Below the pieces are notes generated by a model. That model made no database searches and had not been told where the DNA came from. It saw only the letters and a list, made by a program, of their open reading frames with translations. The position numbers and the translations under genes were made by a program. From the NCBI GenBank assembly GCA_023853785.1, contig JAJIRX010000707.1:1-29164 (forward strand): a stretch of DNA of 29,164 bases, in the 5' to 3' direction. The DNA comes from Psilocybe azurescens (taxonomy: Eukaryota > Basidiomycota > Agaricomycetes > Agaricales > Agrocybaceae). This document shows, piece by piece, positions 21,111-29,164 of this stretch. The stretch's first letter is position 1. The number at the start of each line of letters is the position of its first letter.

Positions 21111-23499
21111 GATTGCAGGTATAGCTCAAGCTGCTTTTGTTCTATTAGTCTCATTTCGTCCGCTTCCGCCAACTCTATTAAGAAGTTATCAGCAACTCTA
21201 GCTATCCTGTCAAACTCTGGTTCTTGCTCTATCTCTTGCTTAATGTCTAATATCTTTAGCAGACCTCTTTCCTTCAGAGGCTTTTGGCTTTTGGTGGACG
21301 CTGGTGATCGCTTCGATAGGGCGATCCCCCCCATCGATCTCCCAGCTCTTCCAGTACAAATCCGGTCCTCTTATCAATTTCTGATACGAAGTCTTCTACC
21401 GGTAAAGGAGGTGGATCGCTAGAGTTGTCTAATTCTATCACAGGTGGTCCCCAGGGTTCTTCTTCCGTATTCTCACTAGGCGGTTCCGGATTATCAAGCG
21501 GCTGGCGAGGTCGCCTTGATAAACCATCTGGTCCGAAGGTTTTTCCAGCAACATGTCTGATAGTGAAATGGAAGAGACCTATCTCTTCTATCCATCTATT
21601 TATAGTAGCATTAGGCATAACATCAGGATTCATTAGCATACCCCGATATATTTTGCATCCGTTTCTACCACAAGATTTCTGACACCTATCAGCCAGTGGC
21701 GATTGGCTTCTAAGGCTCTTTTTAAACCGTAGAGTTCCCTCTTAGGTTGAGAGTATCTGGCTTCATGCTCGTGTAGTGTGATAGACCCAAACTTAGCAAA
21801 GTAATGTTTCTTAGGGTTCTTATTATCCTCTTGGTAGATATAGTAGCCTACAGCTATGTAGGAAGTATCAACTGCTAATACAATGCGATCCTCGCTTTCG
21901 TAGTCCAAGGGTCTTAAGCATTGCGCATTTATTACTCCGTCTTTAACTCGCTGCATGCTAGCAATCTGTTCTGGACCCCACTGGAACGGTGTGTTCAGAT
22001 GGGTTAACTTTTGTAATGGTCGAGCCCTCTCTGCAAAACCAGGGATATACAATCTTAGTACCCCAGCAGTTCCTAAGAAGGCGCGAACCTCTGACACATT
22101 TTTACAGTCTCCCCAGTCCATGATCACTTTAACCCGTTCTTCCGTGGGCTTTCGCCCATCGAAACCACACAAGTGTCCCACTACTACTATTTCTTCAGCA
22201 CATAACAACGACTTAGTACCCGAGAAGGTCGCTCCTGCGTACTTAATTCGCTGAATTATTCGATTTACATTTTGCAGATGCTCCCACACGAAACGGCGAA
22301 TACCTAGATTTTCGGCGATCGTCTCATAAGTTCCATCCTTATCCTGATATCGAGAGACCGGTCCTCGCACACCTACATCGTCAATGTAAGGAATGGTATA
22401 CTCAGGCATCTCTTCTCTAAGGATATAAGTTACATCATCATGAAAGATGGGTACAGAGTTGGTCCATCCCATAGGCAATGTAGTTAGGCGCATAGCTCCA
22501 AAGGGTGTCTGGAAGGTAGTCATGTCTCGGGAGCTCTCTTCTAAGGCTCGCTCATCATATCCTACATACAAGTCAAACATTCCCCACATGCTCTCCCTGC
22601 AAAATGTCCTGCTAAATCCTCTGTCGCTGGAGGAACCCCGAATGTGCTATGGTTACTGCATTAAGAGGCTCCAGACTATGGACTATCCTAAGACTTTTCC
22701 CATCCTTCTTTACAACCGTAAACCACTTCGATCTAAAGGATGAATTTGATGGTTCATAGACTCCTGATACCTGTTTAGATTTAATAATCCTACAGACTTC
22801 ATTATAGAGTCCCGGTGGTATTGGGATATTCTTATAAACCCAAGGCTTGTGTTCTACCGTAGGAATTCTGACAGGCGGGAAGAAGTCTTCTCGAAACTGA
22901 CCCCTTTCATCATCATTCCAGGCGAACACCTCATTTTGTTGCATCATAATATGATGTACTAGTTTTCGCTCTTCAGGCCATAAGAATTCTCCTTTATGAA
23001 CCTTGTCGAACGCCGCTTGCCTTTCTGCCGTGTATCGCCCAGTCGGTTCGAAGTCAGGAGGGTGTGGGTTTAGAGGAGGCATATCTTTTAAGGGATCGCC
23101 CACAATATTCCTCACTATCCTGTACTGCTCCGGTAACTCTGTATATACGGGCTTTATTTTTAAGGCTACAGGCTTATATTTCTTACCCAGTAAGACGGTC
23201 GCCGCTGGTCCAGCTTGGTCTTTCCTGGTCGCAGGATCGCTTATTTCAGGAGGCGATCGCCCTAAGTGGTGATCGCTCCCTCTATCACAATTAGATAACT
23301 GATGCAGGTACGTTTCTACTTTTCTTTTATCACTAAGTTCTACTTTTTCTTCTCTTATGGCTTGGGATAGAAAAGCATTCCTAACCCCTTCTGAGGTGAA
23401 ACCTCCGTCGGATGCTAGGGAATACCCCTCTACTGAGATACTCTGAGTCTCTTCGTCCAGTTCAAACACCACCGCTACCTCTCCTTGTTCTGGAACCAA
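21111..23499 (-). pseudogene. Reverse transcriptase and RNase H (pol middle part)
   Basis: Copies element RNA into DNA and removes the template. RT motifs in order: SKWFTVVKKDGKSLRIVHSL, PLNAVTIAHSG, DLYVGYDERALEESSRD, TTFQTPFGAMRLTTLPMGW, and the catalytic YIDD in YTIPYIDDVGVRG (about 22380). RNase H follows with D in VLAVDTSY, E in KRELYGLKRALE and D in VVETDAKYI, then FTIRHVAGKTFGPDGLSRRP (near 21560). All key residues are present. Frame changes of 1 nt lie near 22625 (GGGG), 22590, 21640 and about 21330. The last is in a cluster of GATCGC motifs that forms the linker to integrase. The linker upstream of RT (about 23285-23235) also contains three such motifs in coding frame. Confidence 0.92.
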
Positions 23500-24230
23500 G
23501 TCCTCGAGGCTGTCTAAAAGACTGGGCTTGCTTGACTTTCAAAAGGTCTCCAGGACCCAGACCTCTAGCATAGGTAGGCAATAGTGCCTTTTGCTGGGTG
23601 TTGGGGTCTGTGACTAGTACCGTTGTAGAGCCATCTGATTCAGTAGTAACTACACTAGTAGTTAGCTGATTAAACGGCTGTCCCAATAGAACTTTATAAG
23701 CAGGAGCTTTGATGATATGTACTTGTAGATATATAGTCACCCCTCCGAAACGGAATGCTACATTTTCTGCAAGACCTAGCGTTCGGTCCACAGTTTTATT
23801 AGCACTTTGCATGTTTATCGTAATAGCAGGATTCCATGTTAGCCCCATCTCAACTGCCGTGGCTTCAGCCATAGACACAATTTGTGAGCCTGAATCTAAA
23901 ATGGCTTCTTCTTGGAAGACTCCATTGATTTTAGGGAAGATAACCCTAAGATTACCTGACTCCCGGGCCACATAGGGTTCTTTGGGAATAGCACCGTCAT
24001 TACTCAAAGCAAATTGAAGATAAGGATCCGACGCCACTTTCCAAGTAGGCTCCATCCGGTCATCAGCTCTTATGTCACTGGCCATTAAGAACGCTGCTAC
24101 AGGGAGTTCGTCCACAGTTAAACCCGTTTCTATTTCTTTGGGACCCAAAGGAATCGCTTTGGGCAACTGTTTTTGGGTGGGCGATTCCTCGTCCTCAATT
24201 TCTTCTAATAACACGGGTGTCCTAACTTTG
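23462..24230 (-). pseudogene. Retroviral-type aspartic protease (pol 5' part)
   Basis: Cleaves the polyprotein. The active-site triad is DSG in EEAILDSGSQIVSMAEA (about 23910), and a flap-like hydrophobic stretch and VHIIKAPAYKVLLGQPF (about 23700) follow, as in Ty3/gypsy proteases. The segment is open for about 250 residues, then changes frame near 23500 at the junction to RT. The N-terminal part is acidic (LEEIEDEESPTQKQ) and is joined to gag through a further frame change near 24400-24230. Confidence 0.85.
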
Positions 24231-24399
24231 GTTAAGCTTTTCTTAAGGAAATCTCTTAAGTTGGGCGATCCCCTATCAGGCCCCTCAGTGTGACCGGCAT
24301 TGTTAGGTCTAACATTTCTTTGAAAACCCTTTCATAGTCTGCTTCTGACTCAATAGGCGCTTGAGTTTTATAGGCTGGACCAGGTTTCTCTTTCTCTTT

Positions 24400-26516
24400 T
24401 CAAATGACTGAGTAGGTACACTGGTACCATTTGGTCGGACTACCGTTGTTAAAAAGGGGGGAAACGTCTATATAGGGAAGCTCAGGCGTGCTATCCTCAT
24501 TAGTACTTTCTGATTCCGATACAGGCATCTCCTTTTCAGGTAACTCCGTGGGTATATTCGCTTTCTTTTTATTTTTAGGTGGGGAAACCCCTTTTCGCTG
24601 GTAACTGTATCTCTGTCTCCTCTTCACTTGACTCACTTTCTTCTACTGGTTCTTTAAATTGTACTTCTTTTCTTTTATTTTTCAATTGGTTCTCCGTAGC
24701 TTTCGCAGATCTGGTAGTCATAATAGGCCGTCGACGATCCACGTCCGCACCCTTCATCGAACTTAATGAAAATTTGATCCTTGTTCCCCCATGGTTGAGT
24801 TATCCTCGTATGATAAGAATTGGTCCACCTTGTTGCCATATTTCTTTTAAGATCACCAAAGACACGGGCGATCTCTGCTTCCTCTGAGTCTTCTGACTGG
24901 ACTAAACCATCATAAGTCTCATCGGGATCAGGAAAATATAGATTCTGGACTAGAGCTTTAGCCACAGATACAACTCCAGGCTTCCCCTTATTCATATTCT
25001 CAATAACTTCTTTCATGGTTTTCTCATTATCCTGTCTGACCATGAGACCTCCTGGCAGACGGATTTTCCCATTTTCCCTAATGATCCAACCAAAGCTAAT
25101 GTGTTTTTCAGCGGCAGGACATTCTCCCCATCGGTGACCTGGTTCCCTACAGTAGTAGCAGGTATTAGGTCCCACATAGGTTTGCTGACCTGTTGCCCCT
25201 GGGCGAGTTTGGTAGTTACTGCTGTTTCCAGGAGTTGGCGATCGCTGGTTACTAGCGTTCGCCCTGGCTTAGCGTTCAATAAGGCTGTGTGTACCTCATT
25301 GAACTTCCTATTCACGTTTTCATTAAATGCCGCTTGGTCTTTAGATTGCTTTAGTAGTAGCTTCATAGAGTCAAGGAGGTTTGCTGTGGCCTCTTCATTC
25401 TTAGGTATTACATCCTCAGGAATCATAGCGTCACGGTCGAGCGATCGCTTGACGGGCTCATCATCAGTTCGCCTAGTAGAACTCTGGGAAGTTCTTTCAG
25501 CTATTGTCACTGCATGACTGATGACTTCTGCGTATTTGAAGCGATCTTCTAACCTTACGTTGGGCGTTTGCCCGTCGTCCAATGAATCCGCTCTTAGGTC
25601 TAACCTATCTATTAGTCGGCCTCTGAGCGCGGGTGACAGACAGCTCATAAAACGTTCAACCAATTCCCTATTGGATACTAGGGGAGGGTCTTGGGTTATT
25701 TTCGCTGCTGCTGCACCAGCGCTCTTTTGAAAGATAGTAATTCCTCTAGCTGATCAGCTTCGATCAGGTAACGACCACGGTAAGGTTGACATATTTTTGC
25801 CAACCTAGACAGCGATCCCCTTTTAATGCTGATGCCTCCGGATAACTACTAATAATTTCATCTCGGTATTGCTCCCAAGTGCCTTCTGCATAGGTATCAA
25901 ATGCTATCCATTCTTGTTCTGTTTCAGCAGACGCATATTTGCCAACTTTCTCTTTCTTAGCTTGATCTTCTTCTATTTTATGTTGTTTAAAGAGATCCTC
26001 CATAGATGAAAGGAATCTCAGCAATTCTGCCGGTTTCCTCTCATCGAATTTCGGTGCATCTTTAGAAGTGGGTAAGGGAAACCCTATTGGTGCCATTTCA
26101 ACACTGATTTCGGATTCTGGAATGTCTGAAGGGGCTGGATCTAGTACTAGTCGAGGTTGTAGTCTCGACAAAGTTTCACCACTAGTTTCTGTGTGCTCAG
26201 AGATGACTGGAGCGGGGCTACCAGTTATTGTTTCTAAAGGATAAATGACGGAGGCGGGTCCTGGTCTATTAGGAATCGTCGATATTCTATTGAAGTTCTC
26301 AAGCGAACGTCCCCTCCTATTACTCTCAATAGGGGTTTCTGTTATGCCGGCTGCAATAGAATTACGGGTAGTCCTAGATATTCTAGTTCCTGCTGTGTCT
26401 ACTATCCCAAAATCGGGTTTTGGAATTGGTTTGCTACTAAGAGCAGTGTTTTTAGGTTTAGTCGCTTTACGGCGGTCGTCAGGTGGTTTGGTTGGTGCAA
26501 TGTTTTCAGACTTTTA
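24400..26516 (-). pseudogene. Gag with CCHC zinc knuckle, frames broken
   Basis: Structural protein that packages element RNA. Open from 26516 (no ATG; a TAA sits just before) through a Pro/Ser-rich start (APTKPPDDRRKATKPKNTA). Then come a capsid-like part (FDERKPAELLRFLSSMEDLF, WEQYRDEIISSYPEA; then GSLSRLAKICQPYRGRYLIE; then VSNRELVERFMSCLSPALRG), a spacer, and one knuckle CYYCREPGHRWGEC (about 25157-25116), which fits CX2CX4HX4C. A Glu/Ser-rich tail (EPVEESESSEEETE) leads toward protease. Frame changes of 1 nt lie near 25825, 25725, 25245, 24760 and 24590. Two of them touch GATCGC motifs (25811-25818, 25238-25245). The break number is my reading and could include sequencing errors. Confidence 0.85.
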
Positions 26517-26610
26517 ATCTGAAGGCAAGATAGCGGTGTATTTGGTGCCAAATGCTTATCGAAATTTTCTCAATGTCAAGCTGGTTTTGCTTTATCTAGT
26601 ATTAACCCTC
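26517..26610 (-). other. Short leader between primer-binding site and gag
   Basis: About 94 bases with no gene of their own. The original gag start codon may have been here or just inside the open frame. No packaging signal can be recognised by eye. Confidence 0.4.
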
Positions 26611-26627
26611 CCTCGCGGTGGGCTCCA
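26611..26627 (-). other. Primer-binding site, tRNA with U73, probably tRNA-Cys
   Basis: The plus strand reads CCTCGCGGTGGGCTCCA, which looks like a tRNA 3' end including CCA. On the sense strand this gives TGGAGCCCACC..., 2 nt inside the 5' LTR. The implied tRNA has acceptor strand GGTGGGC and discriminator U. In eukaryotes U73 is typical of tRNA-Cys; the identity is inference. Confidence 0.7.
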
Positions 26628-27047
26628 GATGAGATGTTTAGTGCGGGGTGACTTTGTAATTGCCCAATACACAACACCCAATCAAATATTTATATTGATC
26701 AGTTCGATCTGGGAGGGTAAGCTCGTAAGGCTTATTACAATAACTAGTTTAGCAGAGTACAGACTTAGACGATCGCTCTGGGGTGATCACTAGTAGCTAG
26801 AGAACGCTTTTACAGGCTAGTACACACAAGGCACTTGAATAGTAAGGGTGATCTCTCTTATATGAGGGCGATCACCAATATCAGGGGATCGCTTTTGGGG
26901 GCGAGTGTACACGGGACACTTAACAGTTTCTCTTTATAAAACCCAAACTCAAACTTTGTCCAAACACTATAGCGGTCACCCGTATTAACACGTAGTAGAT
27001 CCTTGGTTCCTATAAGCAACTGGGCACACTAGTCCACAGTCCTTAGT

Positions 27048-27285
27048 TTACTATAGGCAATGTCCTGAAAACAGTCGGATTTCTCTGACAGTCGTCCCTA
27101 GTTACTATGAGCGATCACTAGCCTTTATAGGGTTCCCACCCGTACTTAATAATCCCCAGGGCAGTCTTACTATAGGCAACGTCCTGAACAGTCGGAGTTC
27201 TCTGACAGTCGTCCCTAGTTACTATGAGCAATCGCTAGTCGTATAGGGTTCCAATCCGTACTTAACAATCCCCAGGGCAGTCCAC
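27048..27285. repeat. Tandem 119-bp duplication in the 5' LTR
   Basis: Same pair of units as at 11704-11941, starting at 27048 and 27167, with the same two octamer variants. The duplication therefore predates this insertion. Confidence 0.9.
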
Positions 27286-27291
27286 GGATGA

Positions 27292-27301
27292 CTTATAAAA
27301 G
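27292..27301. promoter_or_regulatory. TATA-like box in the LTR
   Basis: CTTATAAAAG, nearly palindromic, so it could serve either strand. The other LTR has it at 11948-11957. In element sense it lies about 1.26 kb into the LTR, leaving about 0.66 kb for R and U5. On the plus strand it is the canonical TATAAAAG. Functional use is unproven. Confidence 0.3.
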
Positions 27302-28555
27302 CCTGCTTATCAAGTCTAATAGACCTGACGTTGAATATCACAATGGCGATCGCTCACGAAACCAGGTAGCGCCTAATTGCTTAAGGTGAACTGCAGTGTT
27401 CGATTTCTTATCACACAAATCACTAGTCCTCGAAGTGTTAACACTAGAATTCTTATTCAGAGTAAATTCTGATATCAAATCTGGGGTGTAAATTACTTGG
27501 TTCCTATTCTAAGATACAGGACTGTTTTTATAGACTAAATAGATACTTTGGCTTGTGATAATTGAAAGAGACTAAGAGAAAAGGAAGGAAATGGACCGCG
27601 TGCTGCCTAGCCTTTGCTGCACCAATTATAATAGTGGAAAGTACTAGTTTGCCTGGGCTACGGCGCTTATTTGAAGATAACATGGTTGTCCATGCGGCAG
27701 TGCCTTCTTGGGTAGCGATCACCCGACTTATTTTATCAGATGGCTCGCGGCTAAGGCATGTCGGGACTAGATTACTTAGGGGTATATTTCCTAGGAAACC
27801 CTCCCAAGGTTCCCCAGCACAGTTGCTATTGGTTTAGGACCCCCTGGAACAGCAGGTGCCCTTATCATGAGGCAAGTTACCTCTAGTATCGTGTGGCGAT
27901 CGCCGGCTGGGCGATCGCTCACTCACGTTGGCTGCATTGCAAATTACAAGTTGTTATAGTCGGATCTATTAGACCGCCATATGCTGAGTTGTACACAAGA
28001 TTTCAATTGCCAATACATTCGGTCCGTGGGGCGATCACCCGTGTGGCGCAGTGATGCCTGATCCCGAGCGGTTGATCGCCTAATTTAGTGAACAGCCTTT
28101 GTGAGGCCTGGACACAGTGATCGCTTTTGCTAATTAATAAGGTTTTCATCACTTGGCGATGCGCTCGTTAAAGACACTGGTGGGTGTTACCCCTTGTAAG
28201 AGCCAAGGTCATTTCTTAAGGGTTTCTTCTTTGCATGGGACTAATAGTATGATCAATGGAGAGGGCGATCGCCCGGACGCTCGGTTAGGGTTGCTTTGAT
28301 AGCTGTGTAGGAAACTAAAGGTAGTCTTTGATTCGTAGCACTGATTAATAGGCCACACTACACCTTAGTTAGTTTGTAAGGTCTATTACTCTTGTTGGCC
28401 CACTAGGAAGTAAAGCCTCAAAGCCTAATAGTCTGGCGTATCTCCTACCCTTCACTAGTATAATGTACTAGTTTATTACAGATAACAATGTAAAAATAAG
28501 GAGCCTCCTGTGTCTCACTATGAATTGTAAGCTCAGAATGGTTTACACCCTTTCA

Positions 28556-28559
28556 ACGG
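28556..28559. repeat. Target-site duplication ACGG, right copy
   Basis: Matches 11279-11282. Presence of both copies shows the two LTRs belong to a single insertion event. Confidence 0.8.
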
Positions 28560-28622
28560 GTATGAAGAAAGGAGGGTGCCAAGGGCACGAATGAAAACCA
28601 ACCAAACGAATCCGACCACCAT
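28560..28622 (-). pseudogene. 5' end of the interrupted hypothetical gene
   Basis: If the element and one ACGG copy are removed, the minus-strand frame MVVGFVWLVFIRALGTLLSS starting with ATG at 28622-28620 reads directly into YPFQDLCWIPHTK at 11282, with no stop. That is 21 codons plus the duplicated site. The hydrophobic start may mean an intron or that the true start lies further upstream. The inference rests on frame continuity only. Confidence 0.45.
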
Positions 28623-29164
28623 ACAGGCTGCTTGAACATCGCGACGTTCAGGAGTTTAGCGTTGAAGGGACTGGTAGTGGGGTGTGGGGGGATAAGCACA
28701 GGGCAGCCTTGAATTGGGAGAGCAGTAGATGGTGCCATTCTGTATAAAAACACATCCGTTCGTCCAGTCGAAAGGTGTGGAGGACATTGAACAAAATCAC
28801 TTGTCTATGGAAGGCAGAGATGTGTTAGAAATTATGTTCAGATGCGTGATACGGACTTGTTGGACTTACATGACCACAATGGGATCCTGAAGCTATACAG
28901 AAGAGAGTGTGGATTATCAAAGGATAGGAATACTGATCTAGAAAAGTGATCAAATCAAAAGGAAAAAGAGATTTAGAAATTCAAACGTCCCGGTTCGATT
29001 CTAGAGATCAGAACAGGACGGATAAAATCGCCGAGGGAAAACAATAGAGAAACAATGGATCCTTCGTATATCGTGAAATGTAGCGGTACTAGGAACGAGA
29101 GAAAAGTCCACGAGCAGTGATATAGAAAAACGTTCTCTATATCATGCTCTGAACGATTCAACTC
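28623..29164. other. Right flank of the insertion
   Basis: Short frames exist on the minus strand (28553-28753 and 28973-29161) but none resembles a known protein. It probably holds upstream sequence of the interrupted hypothetical gene. GCGATCGC is absent. Confidence 0.4.

Larger units (their letters stand above)
12002..28272. repeat. Dispersed GCGATCGC palindrome (HIP1-like), 21 exact copies
   Basis: Exact copies start at 12002, 12552, 12567, 12813, 13389, 14156, 14377, 14509, 16937, 17992, 18555, 19099, 19520, 20993, 23253, 25238, 25441, 27346, 27896, 27911 and 28265. Chance expectation at equal base use is about 0.26 in 17.3 kb. None was seen in the flanking 11.9 kb. Variants such as GTGATCGC, GCGATCAC and GCGATCCCC add dozens more. 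The flanking bases vary, so the octamer itself is the repeated unit. Confidence 0.92.
11283..28555 (-). mobile_element. Giant Ty3/gypsy LTR retrotransposon with antisense gene region
   Basis: A 17.27-kb element delimited by two direct LTRs of about 1.93 kb, with sense on the minus strand. Sense order: 5' LTR (28555-26630), primer-binding site (26627-26611), gag (26516-24400), protease, RT, RNase H, integrase with C-terminal domain (to 19564), a 6.4-kb extra region with antisense spliced genes, polypurine tract (13215-13208), 3' LTR (13207-11283). The RT-before-integrase order and the RT motifs place it in Ty3/gypsy, close to the common agaricomycete group. Most Ty3/gypsy elements are about 5-7 kb. 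The extra size comes from the LTRs and the antisense region. The coding frames carry many 1-nt shifts, so this copy is unlikely to be autonomous unless those are sequencing errors. Confidence 0.95.
26630..28555 (-). repeat. 5' LTR (in element sense), 1926 bp
   Basis: Direct copy of 11283-13207, with plus-strand ends TGAGATG...CCCTTTCA (sense TGAAAGGG...CATCTCA). The two LTRs differ at roughly 25 sites that I can see by eye, several of them inside or beside GATCGC motifs. The frames at 27528-27837 recur in the other LTR and are not taken as genes. It contains four exact GCGATCGC copies and a 119-bp tandem duplication. Confidence 0.95.

Noticed and set aside
22590..25830. Programmed frameshifting to explain the gag-pol frame changes
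   Set aside because: There are about a dozen changes, several inside single domains and at homopolymers. Programmed shifts would be one, at the gag-pol border. Decay or sequencing error fits better.
26245..26517. Plus-strand open frame opposite the gag start
   Set aside because: It is the shadow of the Pro/Ser-rich gag N-terminus, with no splice or start signals of its own.
11283..28555. GCGATCGC density as a sign of cyanobacterial contamination or horizontal origin
   Set aside because: The element has eukaryotic LTR structure, agaricomycete-type gag-pol and spliced antisense genes, and it sits between fungal sequences with a target duplication. Shared octamer alone is not evidence of transfer.

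Overview
The window is nuclear DNA of an agaricomycete (mushroom-forming basidiomycete). The evidence is a Plavaka-type transposase, an agaricomycete-type Ty3/gypsy polyprotein, an agaricomycete hypothetical-protein family, and short introns of about 50-65 nt with GT/AG ends and CTAAC-like branch points. Almost everything is transposon or broken gene. I found no rRNA, tRNA gene or CRISPR array. Family assignments come from recognising conserved motifs by eye, without a database search. Layout: 1-3264 is a decayed Plavaka transposase (minus strand). 3690-7230 is a kinesin-5 pseudogene (minus strand). Its motor start is tandemly repeated with a period of about 730 bp, and both complete copies share the same stop codon inside the P-loop. 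7234-7645 is a small spliced plus-strand gene of unknown function. 8394-11282 is a decayed agaricomycete hypothetical gene (minus strand). 11283-28555 is a single LTR retrotransposon, and 28556-29164 is the DNA on its other side. The retrotransposon is the main feature. It is about 17.27 kb long, lies on the minus strand, and has two LTRs of about 1.93 kb that are roughly 98% identical. It also has an ACGG target duplication, a primer-binding site, a polypurine tract, and a gag-protease-RT-RNase H-integrase region (26516 to 19564) broken by about a dozen 1-nt frame changes. It inserted into the minus-strand hypothetical gene: if one target copy is removed, the reading frame runs across the junction. 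Two things make the element unusual. First, about 6.4 kb between pol and the 3' LTR holds two or three spliced gene-like regions in antisense orientation (13648-15560, 16132-17863, 18082-19373). One of them has a TATA box 40 nt before a good start codon. I do not recognise their products. Second, the whole element (LTRs, gag-pol, antisense exons, introns and spacers) is full of the palindrome GCGATCGC and near variants. I count 21 exact copies by eye, and none in the 11.9 kb of flanking DNA. This octamer is the same as the HIP1 palindrome of cyanobacteria. The copies differ between the two LTRs, and many variants are CpG transitions. I know of no described system that explains this.
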